A stretch of 64,000 nucleotides of DNA from Streptomyces morookaense. Its GTDB lineage: Bacteria; Actinomycetota; Actinomycetes; Streptomycetales; Streptomycetaceae. Under the pieces are notes generated by a model. The model was not told the DNA's origin and did not search any database. It was given only the letters and a program-made list of their open reading frames with translations. The stretch spans positions 62,001 through 126,000 of the forward strand of contig NZ_JABBXF010000025.1 in the NCBI RefSeq assembly GCF_013030945.1, read 5' to 3'. This document shows, piece by piece, positions 40,707 through 48,872 of this stretch (its first letter is position 1; the number at the start of each line of letters is the position of its first letter). The position numbers and the translations under genes were made by a program.

Positions 40707-41192
40707 GTGAAGTTGACCTTCCGCATGCTCGCCGCCGGTACTGTTGCTGCTGCCGCCGTGCTGGCCGGACCGGCCGCGGCCTTCGCCGACACCCCGCCCA
40801 CCGGCGTCGAGGACTTCCAGTACCCGCAGGCCGACAAGATCTTCAAGGAGCGGGGCATCAAGCTGAAGACCGGTGACGGGCACATCGTGCTCGCCACCTG
40901 CGGGAGCCGGCCCGGCCTCATAGAGGTCGAGGCGCGGGGCATGCAGGACAGGGACCCGGTCGGCCACGGCATCTTCTGCTTCCGCGTCACCGGCAAGACC
41001 GGCTACCTCAGCCTGGAACTCCCCTCGGTCTACGGCGTGGTGGGCAATGACTACGACGTGAACGTCAACATGCAGACGTCCACCGAGACGAAGTCCTTCC
41101 CGGTCGACAAGAACAAGTGGACCGCGGTCGGCGAGCCCGCCGACCCGCAGCGCCGCGACTTCACCCTGCTGGAGATCGTCGCCAAGAGGTAG
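40707..41192 (+). CDS. Small secreted protein of unknown function
   Basis: This 161-aa exported protein has a signal (MLAAGTVAAAAVLAGPAAAFADT, cleavage near AFA) and a mature part of about 130 residues with two Cys (ATCGSRPG and IFCFRV) that may pair. VEDFQYPQADKIFKERGIKLKTGDGHIVLATC is predicted beta-rich. I do not recognise a family. It begins at GTG 40707 after AGGGAC and is 49 bases upstream of the first trypsin-like gene, so it probably heads that operon. Confidence 0.78.
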   Translation: MKLTFRMLAAGTVAAAAVLAGPAAAFADTPPTGVEDFQYPQADKIFKERGIKLKTGDGHIVLATCGSRPGLIEVEARGMQDRDPVGHGIFCFRVTGKTGYLSLELPSVYGVVGNDYDVNVNMQTSTETKSFPVDKNKWTAVGEPADPQRRDFTLLEIVAKR

Positions 41193-41241
41193 GCGCAGAA
41201 CACCGCCCCACCTCTTCAGGACTCCAGCAAGGAAACTCCTC

Positions 41242-42840
41242 ATGCCAAGCAGACGTTCACGCGCCGCATGGACGGCAGGCCTCATCGCCGCCTCCGTCAC
41301 CATCGGTGTCATGACCGCCGCCCCCGCCAACGCCGTCGTCGGCGACGAGGCCAAGGACGGCCAGTACACCTTCACCGCCCGGCTCGACATCGGCAGCGGC
41401 GCCGGCAAGCGCAGCTGCACCGGTGCGCTGGTGGAGAGCCAGTGGGTGCTCACCGCAGCCGGCTGCTTCTCCGACGACCCGTCCCAGGGCTACCGCATCC
41501 CCGCCGGTGCGCCGAAGGCGAAGACCACCGTCACCGTCGGCCGCACCGACCTGACCACCGAGACCGGCACCACCGTCGACGCCGTCGAGCTCGTCCCCCG
41601 CGGGGACCGCGACCTCGTCATGGTCCGCCTCGCCAAGCCGGTCGCCGACATCGCGCCCGTCTCCGTCGGCAGTTCCGCGCCCCAGCAGGGCGAGGACGTC
41701 CGCGTGGCCGGCTACGGCCGCACCCAGGACGAGTGGGTCCCGACCCGCCTGCACTCCGCCGCCTTCACCACCGGTGCGGTCTCGGCCGGCACCGTCGACC
41801 TCGCGGGCAAGCCCGCCGAGGCCACGACCTGCCCAGGCGACGACGGCGCCCCGGTCTTCCGCGAGAAGAACGGCACCTTCGAGCTCGCCGCCGTCAACAC
41901 CGGCTCCTGGCAGGGCGGTTGCTTCGGATCGGACGACGCCGAGAAGCGGACCGGCGCCACCGGCACCCGCGTCGACGACGTCGCGGACTGGATCCGGCAG
42001 ACGTACGTCCGCACCCTGCTCTCCCGCGCCGACTGGAAGAACGCCTCCTACCTGACCTCGGGTTACTTCACCGGCAAGGGCGCGGCCGACAGCAAGCGCC
42101 GCATGGACCTCTTCGTCGTCTGGAAGGACGGCTCGGCCTCCCTCTACCAGGGCTCCGACGGCAGCGACCCGAAGTACCCGTTCACCGCGGAGTACAAGCT
42201 CGCCGGTGCCGGCAGCTACTGGAAGGACGCCCGCGCCGTCACCGGCGGCAAGTTCGCCCAGGACGGCTCCGAGGGCCTCACCGTCCGCTGGGCCGGCGGC
42301 AAGCTCTCGACGTACACCCACGTCGACGAGAACGGCTTCCACGACGAGAAGACCCTCGCCTACTCCGACACCTGGAAGCGTGCCCGTCTGATCACCGCCG
42401 GCCGCTTCGCCACGAACAACCTGCGCGACGACCTGCTCGTCCTGTGGGACGACGGCTCGACGTCGATGTACTCCGACACCGGGAAGAACGGTGTCTCCAA
42501 GGAGACCCAGCTGACCAAGGCGGACAAGGGCTGGGAGAACGCCGTCGAGATGAACGCGGGCGAGTTCACCGGCAAGAAGACCTCGGACCTGATGATCCGC
42601 TGGAACGACGGCCAGACCCAGCTCTTCCCGGGCGTCGACACCGCCGGCTACCACGGCCGCACCCAGCTCCGCCCCGAGCACTCGGCCTGGGGCGGCGCCG
42701 CGCAGATCACGGTCGGCAACTTCACGGACGCCAACGGCCACCCCGACGACATCCTCATCCGCTGGAACGACGGCAACCTCAGCTACTACCCGGGCGTGGA
42801 CGCAAGCGGCACGCACGGCGAAGTCCAGCTGATCGGCTAG
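41242..42840 (+). CDS. Secreted trypsin-fold pseudoprotease 1 with five-repeat propeller module
   Basis: This 532-aa protein has a signal ending ANA (residue 31), an S1 (chymotrypsin-fold) domain (32-255) and five repeats of about 52 aa (WKDGSASLYQG, WNDGQTQLFPG types). The mature N-terminus would be VVGD, like the activated trypsin N-terminus. The His57 position reads TAAGC (Gly 74), Asp102 is kept (Asp 124), and the Ser195 box reads CPGDDGAP (Asp 201). Cys59-Cys75 and Cys197-Cys227 fit the conserved disulfides. It should be catalytically dead and act by binding. Its repeats lack the canonical calcium loop. It is paralogous to the genes at 42853 and 45087. Confidence 0.9.
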   Translation: MPSRRSRAAWTAGLIAASVTIGVMTAAPANAVVGDEAKDGQYTFTARLDIGSGAGKRSCTGALVESQWVLTAAGCFSDDPSQGYRIPAGAPKAKTTVTVGRTDLTTETGTTVDAVELVPRGDRDLVMVRLAKPVADIAPVSVGSSAPQQGEDVRVAGYGRTQDEWVPTRLHSAAFTTGAVSAGTVDLAGKPAEATTCPGDDGAPVFREKNGTFELAAVNTGSWQGGCFGSDDAEKRTGATGTRVDDVADWIRQTYVRTLLSRADWKNASYLTSGYFTGKGAADSKRRMDLFVVWKDGSASLYQGSDGSDPKYPFTAEYKLAGAGSYWKDARAVTGGKFAQDGSEGLTVRWAGGKLSTYTHVDENGFHDEKTLAYSDTWKRARLITAGRFATNNLRDDLLVLWDDGSTSMYSDTGKNGVSKETQLTKADKGWENAVEMNAGEFTGKKTSDLMIRWNDGQTQLFPGVDTAGYHGRTQLRPEHSAWGGAAQITVGNFTDANGHPDDILIRWNDGNLSYYPGVDASGTHGEVQLIG

Positions 42841-42852
42841 GAGCACACACTC

Positions 42853-44403
42853 ATGACCAACAAGACGTCCCGCACCGCGTGGGCAACCACCCTCGTCTCC
42901 ACGGCCGTTGCCGCCGGCCTGCTCACCGCCGCCCCGGCGCACGCCGTCGTCGGCGACCCGGCCAAGGACGGCCAGTACGCCTTCACCGCCAAGCTCGACA
43001 TCGGCACCGGCAGCAGCAAGCGCAGCTGCACCGGCGCGCTCGTCGACCAGCAGTGGGTGCTCACCGCCGCCAGCTGCTTCGCCGACGACCCCGCCCAGGG
43101 CTACCACATCCCCGCCGGCGCACCGAAGCTCAAGACCACCGTCACCATCGGCCGCACCGACCTCTCGGGCAACGGCGGTACGCAGATGGACGCGATCGAC
43201 CTCGCCCCGCGCGGTGACCGCGACCTCGTCATGGTCCGCCTCGCCAACCGCGTCACGAACGTCGCCCCCGTGACCGTCGGCACCGGCGCGCCCCAGCAGG
43301 GCGAGGAGCTGCGCGCGGCCGGCTACGGCCGCACCGCGGACGAGTGGGCCCCCGACCTGCTGCACACCGCCGCCTTCGGCATCGGCAATGTCTCGGCCAC
43401 CGGCATCGACATCGACGGCAAGACCCCTGCCGGCGCGAGCCTGTGCAAGGGCGACACCGGCGCGCCCCTCTTCCGTGAGAAGAACGGCACGTTCGAGCTC
43501 GCTGCCATCAACACGGCTTCCTGGCAGGGCGGTTGCTTCGGCTCGGACGACTCCGAGAAGCGGACCGGCGCCACCGGCAGCCGCGTCGACGACGTCAACA
43601 CCTGGATCCAGCAACTGCGGCTGACGGGCCGGTCCGGCGAGGTCACCAACGTCCTCACCACCGGCAAGTTCAGCGGCAGCGGCCGCACCGATGTCGCCGC
43701 CGTGCTGAAGGACGGCTCGCTGGTCTCCTTCTACACGGGCCCGGACGGCGTCCTCCAGTACGGTCGCGAGCTGTGGGGCGACAAGACCTGGGACGGCAAG
43801 AAGCAGATCATCGCCGGTGACTTCAACGGCGACGGCACGACCGACATCATGGCCATCGGCCCCGACGGCATGCTGAAGCTGTACCGCGGCACCGACAGCG
43901 GCAAGCTCGCCACCGGGCAGAACGCCTGGCGCGACGGCTCCTGGGGCAAGATGACGGCCGTCGCCCGCTTCCGCGCGCCCGGCTGGACGCGTGACGGTCT
44001 GATCGCGCAGTGGGACGACGGTTCGCTGTTCGCCTACCCGACCGGCCCCGACGGTCTGCTGACCGGCCAGCGGCAGGAGATGTGGGGCGACAAGACGTGG
44101 ACCAAGCGTCTGCTCGCCACCGGCGACTTCAACGGCGACGGCAAGGACGACATCGCCGCCGTCTCCACGGCCGGCAGCATGGACCTGTACACGGGCAACG
44201 CCAAGGGCTCGTTCGACAAGGCCGGCCGCATGTGGAACGACAACACCTGGGACACCATGCAGTTCGCCCTGGGCGGCGACTTCGACGGTGACGGCAAGGG
44301 CGACATCTTCGCCCGCTGGGGCCGCGGCGACCTGCGCTGGTACCCCGGTGACGGCAAGGGGCACCTGGGCGACTCCCGCCCGGCGTGGCCGACGAGCTCC
44401 TGA
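42853..44403 (+). CDS. Secreted trypsin-fold pseudoprotease 2 with FG-GAP propeller module
   Basis: This 516-aa paralog has a signal ending AHA and mature start VVGDPAKDG. Catalytic positions are His57 to Ser 74 (TAASC), Asp102 kept (Asp 124) and Ser195 to Thr 202 (CKGDTGAP). Five FG-GAP repeats follow, three of them with clear calcium loops (DFNGDGTTD, DFNGDGKDD, DFDGDGKGD). The ribosome site GGAG overlaps the stop codon of pseudoprotease 1, so the two are coupled. Without His57 a Thr in place of Ser195 cannot be expected to cleave peptides. A hairpin follows. Confidence 0.9.
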   Translation: MTNKTSRTAWATTLVSTAVAAGLLTAAPAHAVVGDPAKDGQYAFTAKLDIGTGSSKRSCTGALVDQQWVLTAASCFADDPAQGYHIPAGAPKLKTTVTIGRTDLSGNGGTQMDAIDLAPRGDRDLVMVRLANRVTNVAPVTVGTGAPQQGEELRAAGYGRTADEWAPDLLHTAAFGIGNVSATGIDIDGKTPAGASLCKGDTGAPLFREKNGTFELAAINTASWQGGCFGSDDSEKRTGATGSRVDDVNTWIQQLRLTGRSGEVTNVLTTGKFSGSGRTDVAAVLKDGSLVSFYTGPDGVLQYGRELWGDKTWDGKKQIIAGDFNGDGTTDIMAIGPDGMLKLYRGTDSGKLATGQNAWRDGSWGKMTAVARFRAPGWTRDGLIAQWDDGSLFAYPTGPDGLLTGQRQEMWGDKTWTKRLLATGDFNGDGKDDIAAVSTAGSMDLYTGNAKGSFDKAGRMWNDNTWDTMQFALGGDFDGDGKGDIFARWGRGDLRWYPGDGKGHLGDSRPAWPTSS

Positions 44404-44419
44404 CGCCGACGAACGATCC

Positions 44420-44449
44420 GCGGCCCCTGCCCTCCCGGGCGGGGGCCGC
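44420..44449. terminator. Hairpin terminator after pseudoprotease 2
   Basis: A 13-bp stem GCGGCCCC-T-GCCC with one central mismatch folds with GGGC-G-GGGGCCGC around the loop TCCC, 17 bases after the stop codon. Confidence 0.8.
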
Positions 44450-44570
44450 TCTGTCGTATACGGCCCGCCAACTCCCCCTGAAAACTTGTCTGTCGGCAGG
44501 CAACCTGGGGTACCCGATTCCCGTGTTCCCCAGTAAGACCCGTGAAACGGTCCACAAGGAGGAAGACGCC

Positions 44571-44978
44571 ATGAATCGCACGTTCCGCCTCGTCTCCGCC
44601 ACAGCCCTGGCCGTTGCACTCGGCGCGGGCGTCACGGCCACCGCCGTCGCCGCGCCGACCGCGGCACCGGCCGCCCCGTCCGCCGCCTCGTCGTCCGTGG
44701 CCGCCAAGCCCGCTCTGACCGCCAAGGCCGATGTCGCGTCCGTGGACGCCTGGCAGAACTTCCACGTCACCGGAAAGGCGACGGGCATAGCGGCTGGCAC
44801 CAAGGTGACTCTGCAGCAGAAGCAGGGCGCCAAGTGGGTTTCGCTGCCCGCGACCGTGTCGGTCGACAAGAACTCCGCCTATTCGATGCGCGTCAAGCTC
44901 GGCATCAAGGGGAAGAACTTCCTGCGCATCGCCGGCGGGGGCGCTGTATCGCCCGTGTTTACGGTCACAGTGCACTGA
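44571..44978 (+). CDS. Small secreted beta-sandwich-like protein
   Basis: This 135-aa exported protein has a signal (LVSATALAVALGAGVTATAVAA), an Ala/Pro/Ser-rich linker, and a C-terminal domain of about 85 residues (VASVDAWQNFHVTGKATGIAAGTKVTLQQKQGAKWVSLPATVSVDKNSAYSMRVKLGIKGKNFLRI) that reads like a bacterial Ig-like fold. The ribosome site AAGGAGG is very strong. It has its own promoter region and terminator between pseudoproteases 2 and 3. Function is unknown. Confidence 0.8.
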   Translation: MNRTFRLVSATALAVALGAGVTATAVAAPTAAPAAPSAASSSVAAKPALTAKADVASVDAWQNFHVTGKATGIAAGTKVTLQQKQGAKWVSLPATVSVDKNSAYSMRVKLGIKGKNFLRIAGGGAVSPVFTVTVH

Positions 44979-45003
44979 CCGCGAACAGCACTCATTCCTG
45001 CTC

Positions 45004-45034
45004 GAGGCCCTCCGGTAAACCACCGGAGGGCCTC
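45004..45034. terminator. Hairpin terminator after the small beta-sandwich gene
   Basis: A perfect 13-bp stem GAGGCCCTCCGGT / ACCGGAGGGCCTC with loop AAACC, 25 bases after the stop. Confidence 0.88.
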
Positions 45035-45086
45035 ATGCTTTACTTGCCCATTACCTGTAATTGATTTGGACACAAGGAATCGCATC

Positions 45087-46631
45087 ATGTTCGGCAGACG
45101 TTCACGCGCCGCGTGGACCGCAGGAGTTCTCGCTGCGACCGCCACGGCGACGACGCTGACCGCCCTGGCCGCGTCCCCGGCCGCCGCCGTCGTCGGCAGC
45201 GCGGCCGAGAACGGGCAGTACGCGTTCACCGCGAAACTCGACATCGGCAATGGCAAGCGCAGTTGCACCGGTGCACTCGTCGACGCACAGTGGGTGCTCA
45301 CCGCCGCCAGCTGCTTCTCCGACGACCCCGCACAGGGCTACCGCATCCCCGCCGGTGCCCCCAAAGAGAAGACCACCGTCACCGTCGGCCGCACCGACCT
45401 GACCACCGAGACCGGCACCACCGTCGACGCCGTCGAGCTCACCCCCCGCGGTGACCGCGACCTCGTCATGGTCCGCCTCGCCAAGCCCGTCACCGGCATC
45501 TCCCCGGTCACCGTGGGCACCGCCGCGCCCCGCCAGGGCGACGAACTGCGCGTGACGGGCTACGGCCGTACCAAGGACGAGTGGGTCCCCGACCGCCTGC
45601 ACACCGGACTCTTCGGCGTGGACGCCGTGCGGGACGGCTCCGTTGGGATCAGCGGCAAGGGCGACGCGAGCATCTGCAAGGGCGACACCGGCGGCCCGGC
45701 GCTGCGCGAGCAGAACGGCACCGTCGAACTCACCGCCATCAGCAGCACCTCCTGGCAGGGCGGCTGCTTCGGCAACGAGGACGAGACCCGCAAGGGCGCC
45801 GTCTCCACCCGCGTCGACGACGTCAACAGCTGGATCCAGCAGCTCCGCCTGACCGGCATGTACGGCGAGCTCACCAACGTCGTCACCACCGCCGACTTCA
45901 ACGGCGACGGCCGCACCGACGTCGCCGCCGTGCTCAAGAGCGGCCGCCTGATGGCTTTCTACGCCGGCCCGGACGGCACCCTGGAGTACGGCCGCGAGCT
46001 GTGGCACGACAACTCCTGGGACGGCATGCGGAAGATCGTCGGCGGTGACTTCGACGGCGACGGCAAGGCCGACATCGTCGCGGTCGGCAACGACGGAACC
46101 CTGCTGTTCTACCGCGGCAACGACCGCGGGACGCTGGACCCCCGCCGGCCCATGTGGCGGGACAAAAGCTGGGGCAGCATGGCTCACATCGCCCGCTACA
46201 AGGACGGCTCCTCCGGCCGCGACGGCCTGCTCGCGGTCTGGGACGACGGCTCGCTGTTCTCCTACCCGACCGGCGCCGACGGCATCCTGACCGGGCAGCG
46301 CCGCGAGATGTGGCGCGACAAGACGTGGACCAAGAGGCACGTCGCCACCGGCGACTTCAACGGCGACGGCCGCGAGGACATTGCCGCGGTCGCGACCGAC
46401 GGCACGCTGCAGCTGTACGCGGGCAACGCCAAGGGAACGTTCGACAATGCCCGGTCCATGTGGAGGGACAAGAGCTGGGACACCATGCAGTACATCCTGG
46501 CCGGCGACTTCGACGGCAACGGCAAGGCCGACCTGACGGCCCGTTGGGGCCGCGGCAATTTGGCCTTCTACGCCGGTGACGGAAACGGTGCGCTTGCCGA
46601 CGGGCGAGCCATGTGGCCCGCCGTGGGCTGA
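45087..46631 (+). CDS. Secreted trypsin-fold pseudoprotease 3 with FG-GAP propeller module
   Basis: This 514-aa paralog is close to pseudoprotease 2. It has a signal ending in AAA before VVGSAAENG. The catalytic positions are His57 to Ser 75 (TAASC), Asp102 kept (Asp 125) and Ser195 to Thr 201 (CKGDTGGP). The disulfide Cys are conserved. Five FG-GAP repeats follow with calcium loops DFNGDGRTD, DFDGDGKAD, DFNGDGRED and DFDGNGKAD. I start at ATG 45087 because AAGGA is eight bases upstream; an ATG-less extension to 45066 exists. It is a separate transcript between two hairpins. Confidence 0.9.
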   Translation: MFGRRSRAAWTAGVLAATATATTLTALAASPAAAVVGSAAENGQYAFTAKLDIGNGKRSCTGALVDAQWVLTAASCFSDDPAQGYRIPAGAPKEKTTVTVGRTDLTTETGTTVDAVELTPRGDRDLVMVRLAKPVTGISPVTVGTAAPRQGDELRVTGYGRTKDEWVPDRLHTGLFGVDAVRDGSVGISGKGDASICKGDTGGPALREQNGTVELTAISSTSWQGGCFGNEDETRKGAVSTRVDDVNSWIQQLRLTGMYGELTNVVTTADFNGDGRTDVAAVLKSGRLMAFYAGPDGTLEYGRELWHDNSWDGMRKIVGGDFDGDGKADIVAVGNDGTLLFYRGNDRGTLDPRRPMWRDKSWGSMAHIARYKDGSSGRDGLLAVWDDGSLFSYPTGADGILTGQRREMWRDKTWTKRHVATGDFNGDGREDIAAVATDGTLQLYAGNAKGTFDNARSMWRDKSWDTMQYILAGDFDGNGKADLTARWGRGNLAFYAGDGNGALADGRAMWPAVG

Positions 46632-46680
46632 CGTTCGACTGCGAGTCGTCCATAGTTGACGGCTGTGCCGCAGATCGATA

Positions 46681-46714
46681 CAGCCCCGCGCCCCCTGGTC
46701 GGGGCGCGGGGCTG
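46681..46714. terminator. Bidirectional hairpin terminator after pseudoprotease 3
   Basis: A perfect 14-bp stem CAGCCCCGCGCCCC / GGGGCGCGGGGCTG with a six-base loop lies between the convergent pseudoprotease 3 and PIG-L genes. Confidence 0.88.
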
Positions 46715-46723
46715 TCCCACATC

Positions 46724-48868
46724 TCAGCGCCGCGTCACCCGCAGCGTGCCCTCCGGGGTGAGGGCGGCCACCACCAGCCGCCCCTTCGCATCCGCCGCCA
46801 CCGCCGGTGCGCCCACGGCCTGTTCGCCGAAGGTCGCCCACTTCGGGCGGGCGTCCTGGCCGAAGCCGCTGGCGCTGAGGCTTCCGGCGTTGTTGCGGCT
46901 GACGAGCAGGGCCCGTTCGGCCTTCGCCGGGTCCGCCGCCGCGGCCATCACGCCGTAGCCGCGGGCCGCGAGGCCGAGGTCCAGTTCCTTCCACCGGCCG
47001 TCCTTGCCCTCCAGGCGGTAGGCCAGCGGCTTGGCCGTCTTCGGCTGCCGGAACGCCAGCAGCAGGCCGCCGTCCGGCTGGGGCAGCAGCGTCGGCGGGT
47101 CGGCCGGCGCCGGCAGCTTGCCGTACTTCTCGGCGGCCAGGGCGAAGTCACCGCCGGGACGTTCCTGCACCCAGTGGTGGACCGTGTCGTGCCCCGAACC
47201 GACCACGTGGATACGGCCGTCGGTGCCCGTGACCGCACTGAGGCCCTCCTGGACCTCGTCGCCGTGCAGGTCCGTCCACTTCTCGTCCCAACGCCCGTCC
47301 GGGGCCTGGCGCTTGGTGCTCACGCCCTTCGCCCAGGTGCGGACGAAGACCTGCACGCTGCCGTCCTCGTTGCGGGCGACCACGGGGGCGCCCACACGGC
47401 GGCCGCGGACCGGGTCCTCCTCGGGGTTGCCGAGGGACGTCCAGGCACCGAAGCGGCCCCCGGGGCTCTCCTGCTCCAGGGCGACGATCTCGCGGCGGTT
47501 GCCCTGCGCGTCCGCACCCAGCCCGGCGAACCGCTCCGCGAACAGCTGCCAGCGGCCGTCCTTGGTCTGCGAGACGGCGAGGGCGGGCGCGAGCATGCCG
47601 CCGCCGAGCAGCTGGGGCGCACCGAACCGGCCGCTGCCGGGAGCGGTCTCGGTCCACATCGCGGCCTGCTGGTCGAGCACGCCGAACGCCGTCAGCCGGT
47701 CGTCGTGCCCGCGCTGCAGCCATGTGGTGGTGCCGGGGTGGCGGACGTTGGTGCTCTGCAGCCAGCCGGTGCCGTACGAGCGGTCCCGGCCGACGTCGTA
47801 GTCGCCGCAGCCCGCGGCGAAGCCGCAGCCGAGGGCGGGGTCGCCGCCGTAGGCGTTGAGGACGTCCGCCTTGCCGCGCACGAGACCCGGCGGCAGATTG
47901 AACGGCCAGCGCTCGTTGTAGTAGCCGCGGTGTGCGGTGACCGTGAAGTGCTTGCCGTCGCCCGGGCCGCGGTAGCGCTCCAGGGCCGCGTAGGTGAAGA
48001 GGGCGACCGCCGTGTGGTCCGGGTGGTCGGAGTAGCCGGTCTGGTCGTGGTGCTGGCGGTGCTTGTGGTCGTGGACCTGCATGTCCGGGTCCGGGTCCAT
48101 GGTGCGCACCAGGGTGGGCTTGAACCGGTCGAGTACACCCGCCAGCGCGTCGATGAGCGCGGCGCGGGTGACGGGTCGGGCGTCGCGCACGGTGGAGCCG
48201 GTGGTCACCCGGGTGCGGGTGACGGCCTTCGGGTCGGCCCACAGGTCGGACAGGCTGGTGTCCTTCCGGCCGGGCGGGTCGTCCTGCGGGACGGCCCGGT
48301 TCTTCCCGGCCGGGCCCTCGCCGGTGTCGGCCTGGTCCGCCGTGTGCTGGGCGACGCCGAGGAAGACGAGCGTGACGCCGGGGTGGTCGACCAGGCTGTC
48401 CATCTCGCACTGGATGCCGCCGGGCAGGTCCAGGACGGTGCGCTTCCACTCGGCGAGCGGCTTGCCGGCCGCCATCAGTGCATAGGCCTGGCGCAGGCCC
48501 TGCTGGCGCGATCCGGCGTAGCCCGCGTAGTCCGGCTTCGGCTTCTCCTTCTTGCCGGGCACCTTGTTGAGACCGTCGGCCTCGCCGCTGGTCACATAGA
48601 CGCTCACCACGCGGTGGTTGGCGTCGATGGAGTGGCGGACGTCGGGGTTCATGAAGTACAGGTCGTCGTCCGGGTGGGCGATGATCTGCATCGTGACGGC
48701 ACCGCCGGTGCCGTCCTTGCCGGCCGTCACCTTGGCGCGCACGGCCGGTTCGGTCTTCGCTGCCTCGGGCTTCTTCCCGTGCCCGGACGTACAGCCGGCT
48801 GCGGTCAGGGCGACCATCGCGGACAGCACCAACCTTCTGCTCGGACCGGAACTTTGACGTCCCGTCAC
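46724..48868 (-). CDS. PIG-L deacetylase-type lipoprotein with C-terminal propeller region
   Basis: This 714-aa exported protein has an RR-containing signal (SRRLVLSAMVALTAAGC, lipobox Cys about 26), a PIG-L/LmbE deacetylase domain (about 58-330) with zinc motif AHPDDD (65-69) and second ligand box SDHPDHTAV, and a C-terminal half of repeated strands (VRRPGAPVVARNEDGSVQVFVRT-like, GRIHVVGSG) that suggests a propeller. It probably removes N-acetyl groups from an extracellular sugar polymer. The GTG at 48868 is four bases after the stop of the GT-Stealth gene, so they are coupled. Confidence 0.88.
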   Translation of the reverse strand: MTGRQSSGPSRRLVLSAMVALTAAGCTSGHGKKPEAAKTEPAVRAKVTAGKDGTGGAVTMQIIAHPDDDLYFMNPDVRHSIDANHRVVSVYVTSGEADGLNKVPGKKEKPKPDYAGYAGSRQQGLRQAYALMAAGKPLAEWKRTVLDLPGGIQCEMDSLVDHPGVTLVFLGVAQHTADQADTGEGPAGKNRAVPQDDPPGRKDTSLSDLWADPKAVTRTRVTTGSTVRDARPVTRAALIDALAGVLDRFKPTLVRTMDPDPDMQVHDHKHRQHHDQTGYSDHPDHTAVALFTYAALERYRGPGDGKHFTVTAHRGYYNERWPFNLPPGLVRGKADVLNAYGGDPALGCGFAAGCGDYDVGRDRSYGTGWLQSTNVRHPGTTTWLQRGHDDRLTAFGVLDQQAAMWTETAPGSGRFGAPQLLGGGMLAPALAVSQTKDGRWQLFAERFAGLGADAQGNRREIVALEQESPGGRFGAWTSLGNPEEDPVRGRRVGAPVVARNEDGSVQVFVRTWAKGVSTKRQAPDGRWDEKWTDLHGDEVQEGLSAVTGTDGRIHVVGSGHDTVHHWVQERPGGDFALAAEKYGKLPAPADPPTLLPQPDGGLLLAFRQPKTAKPLAYRLEGKDGRWKELDLGLAARGYGVMAAAADPAKAERALLVSRNNAGSLSASGFGQDARPKWATFGEQAVGAPAVAADAKGRLVVAALTPEGTLRVTRR

Positions 48869-48872
48869 TCGA

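Noticed and set aside
41257..44619. A 1120-aa minus-strand open frame opposite the pseudoproteases
   Set aside because: Its repeated Gly/Val/Ala segments mirror the repeats on the other strand. The plus-strand proteins have signal peptides and ribosome sites.
41242..46631. Calling the three trypsin-like proteins active serine endopeptidases
   Set aside because: His57 and Ser195 are replaced in every copy.
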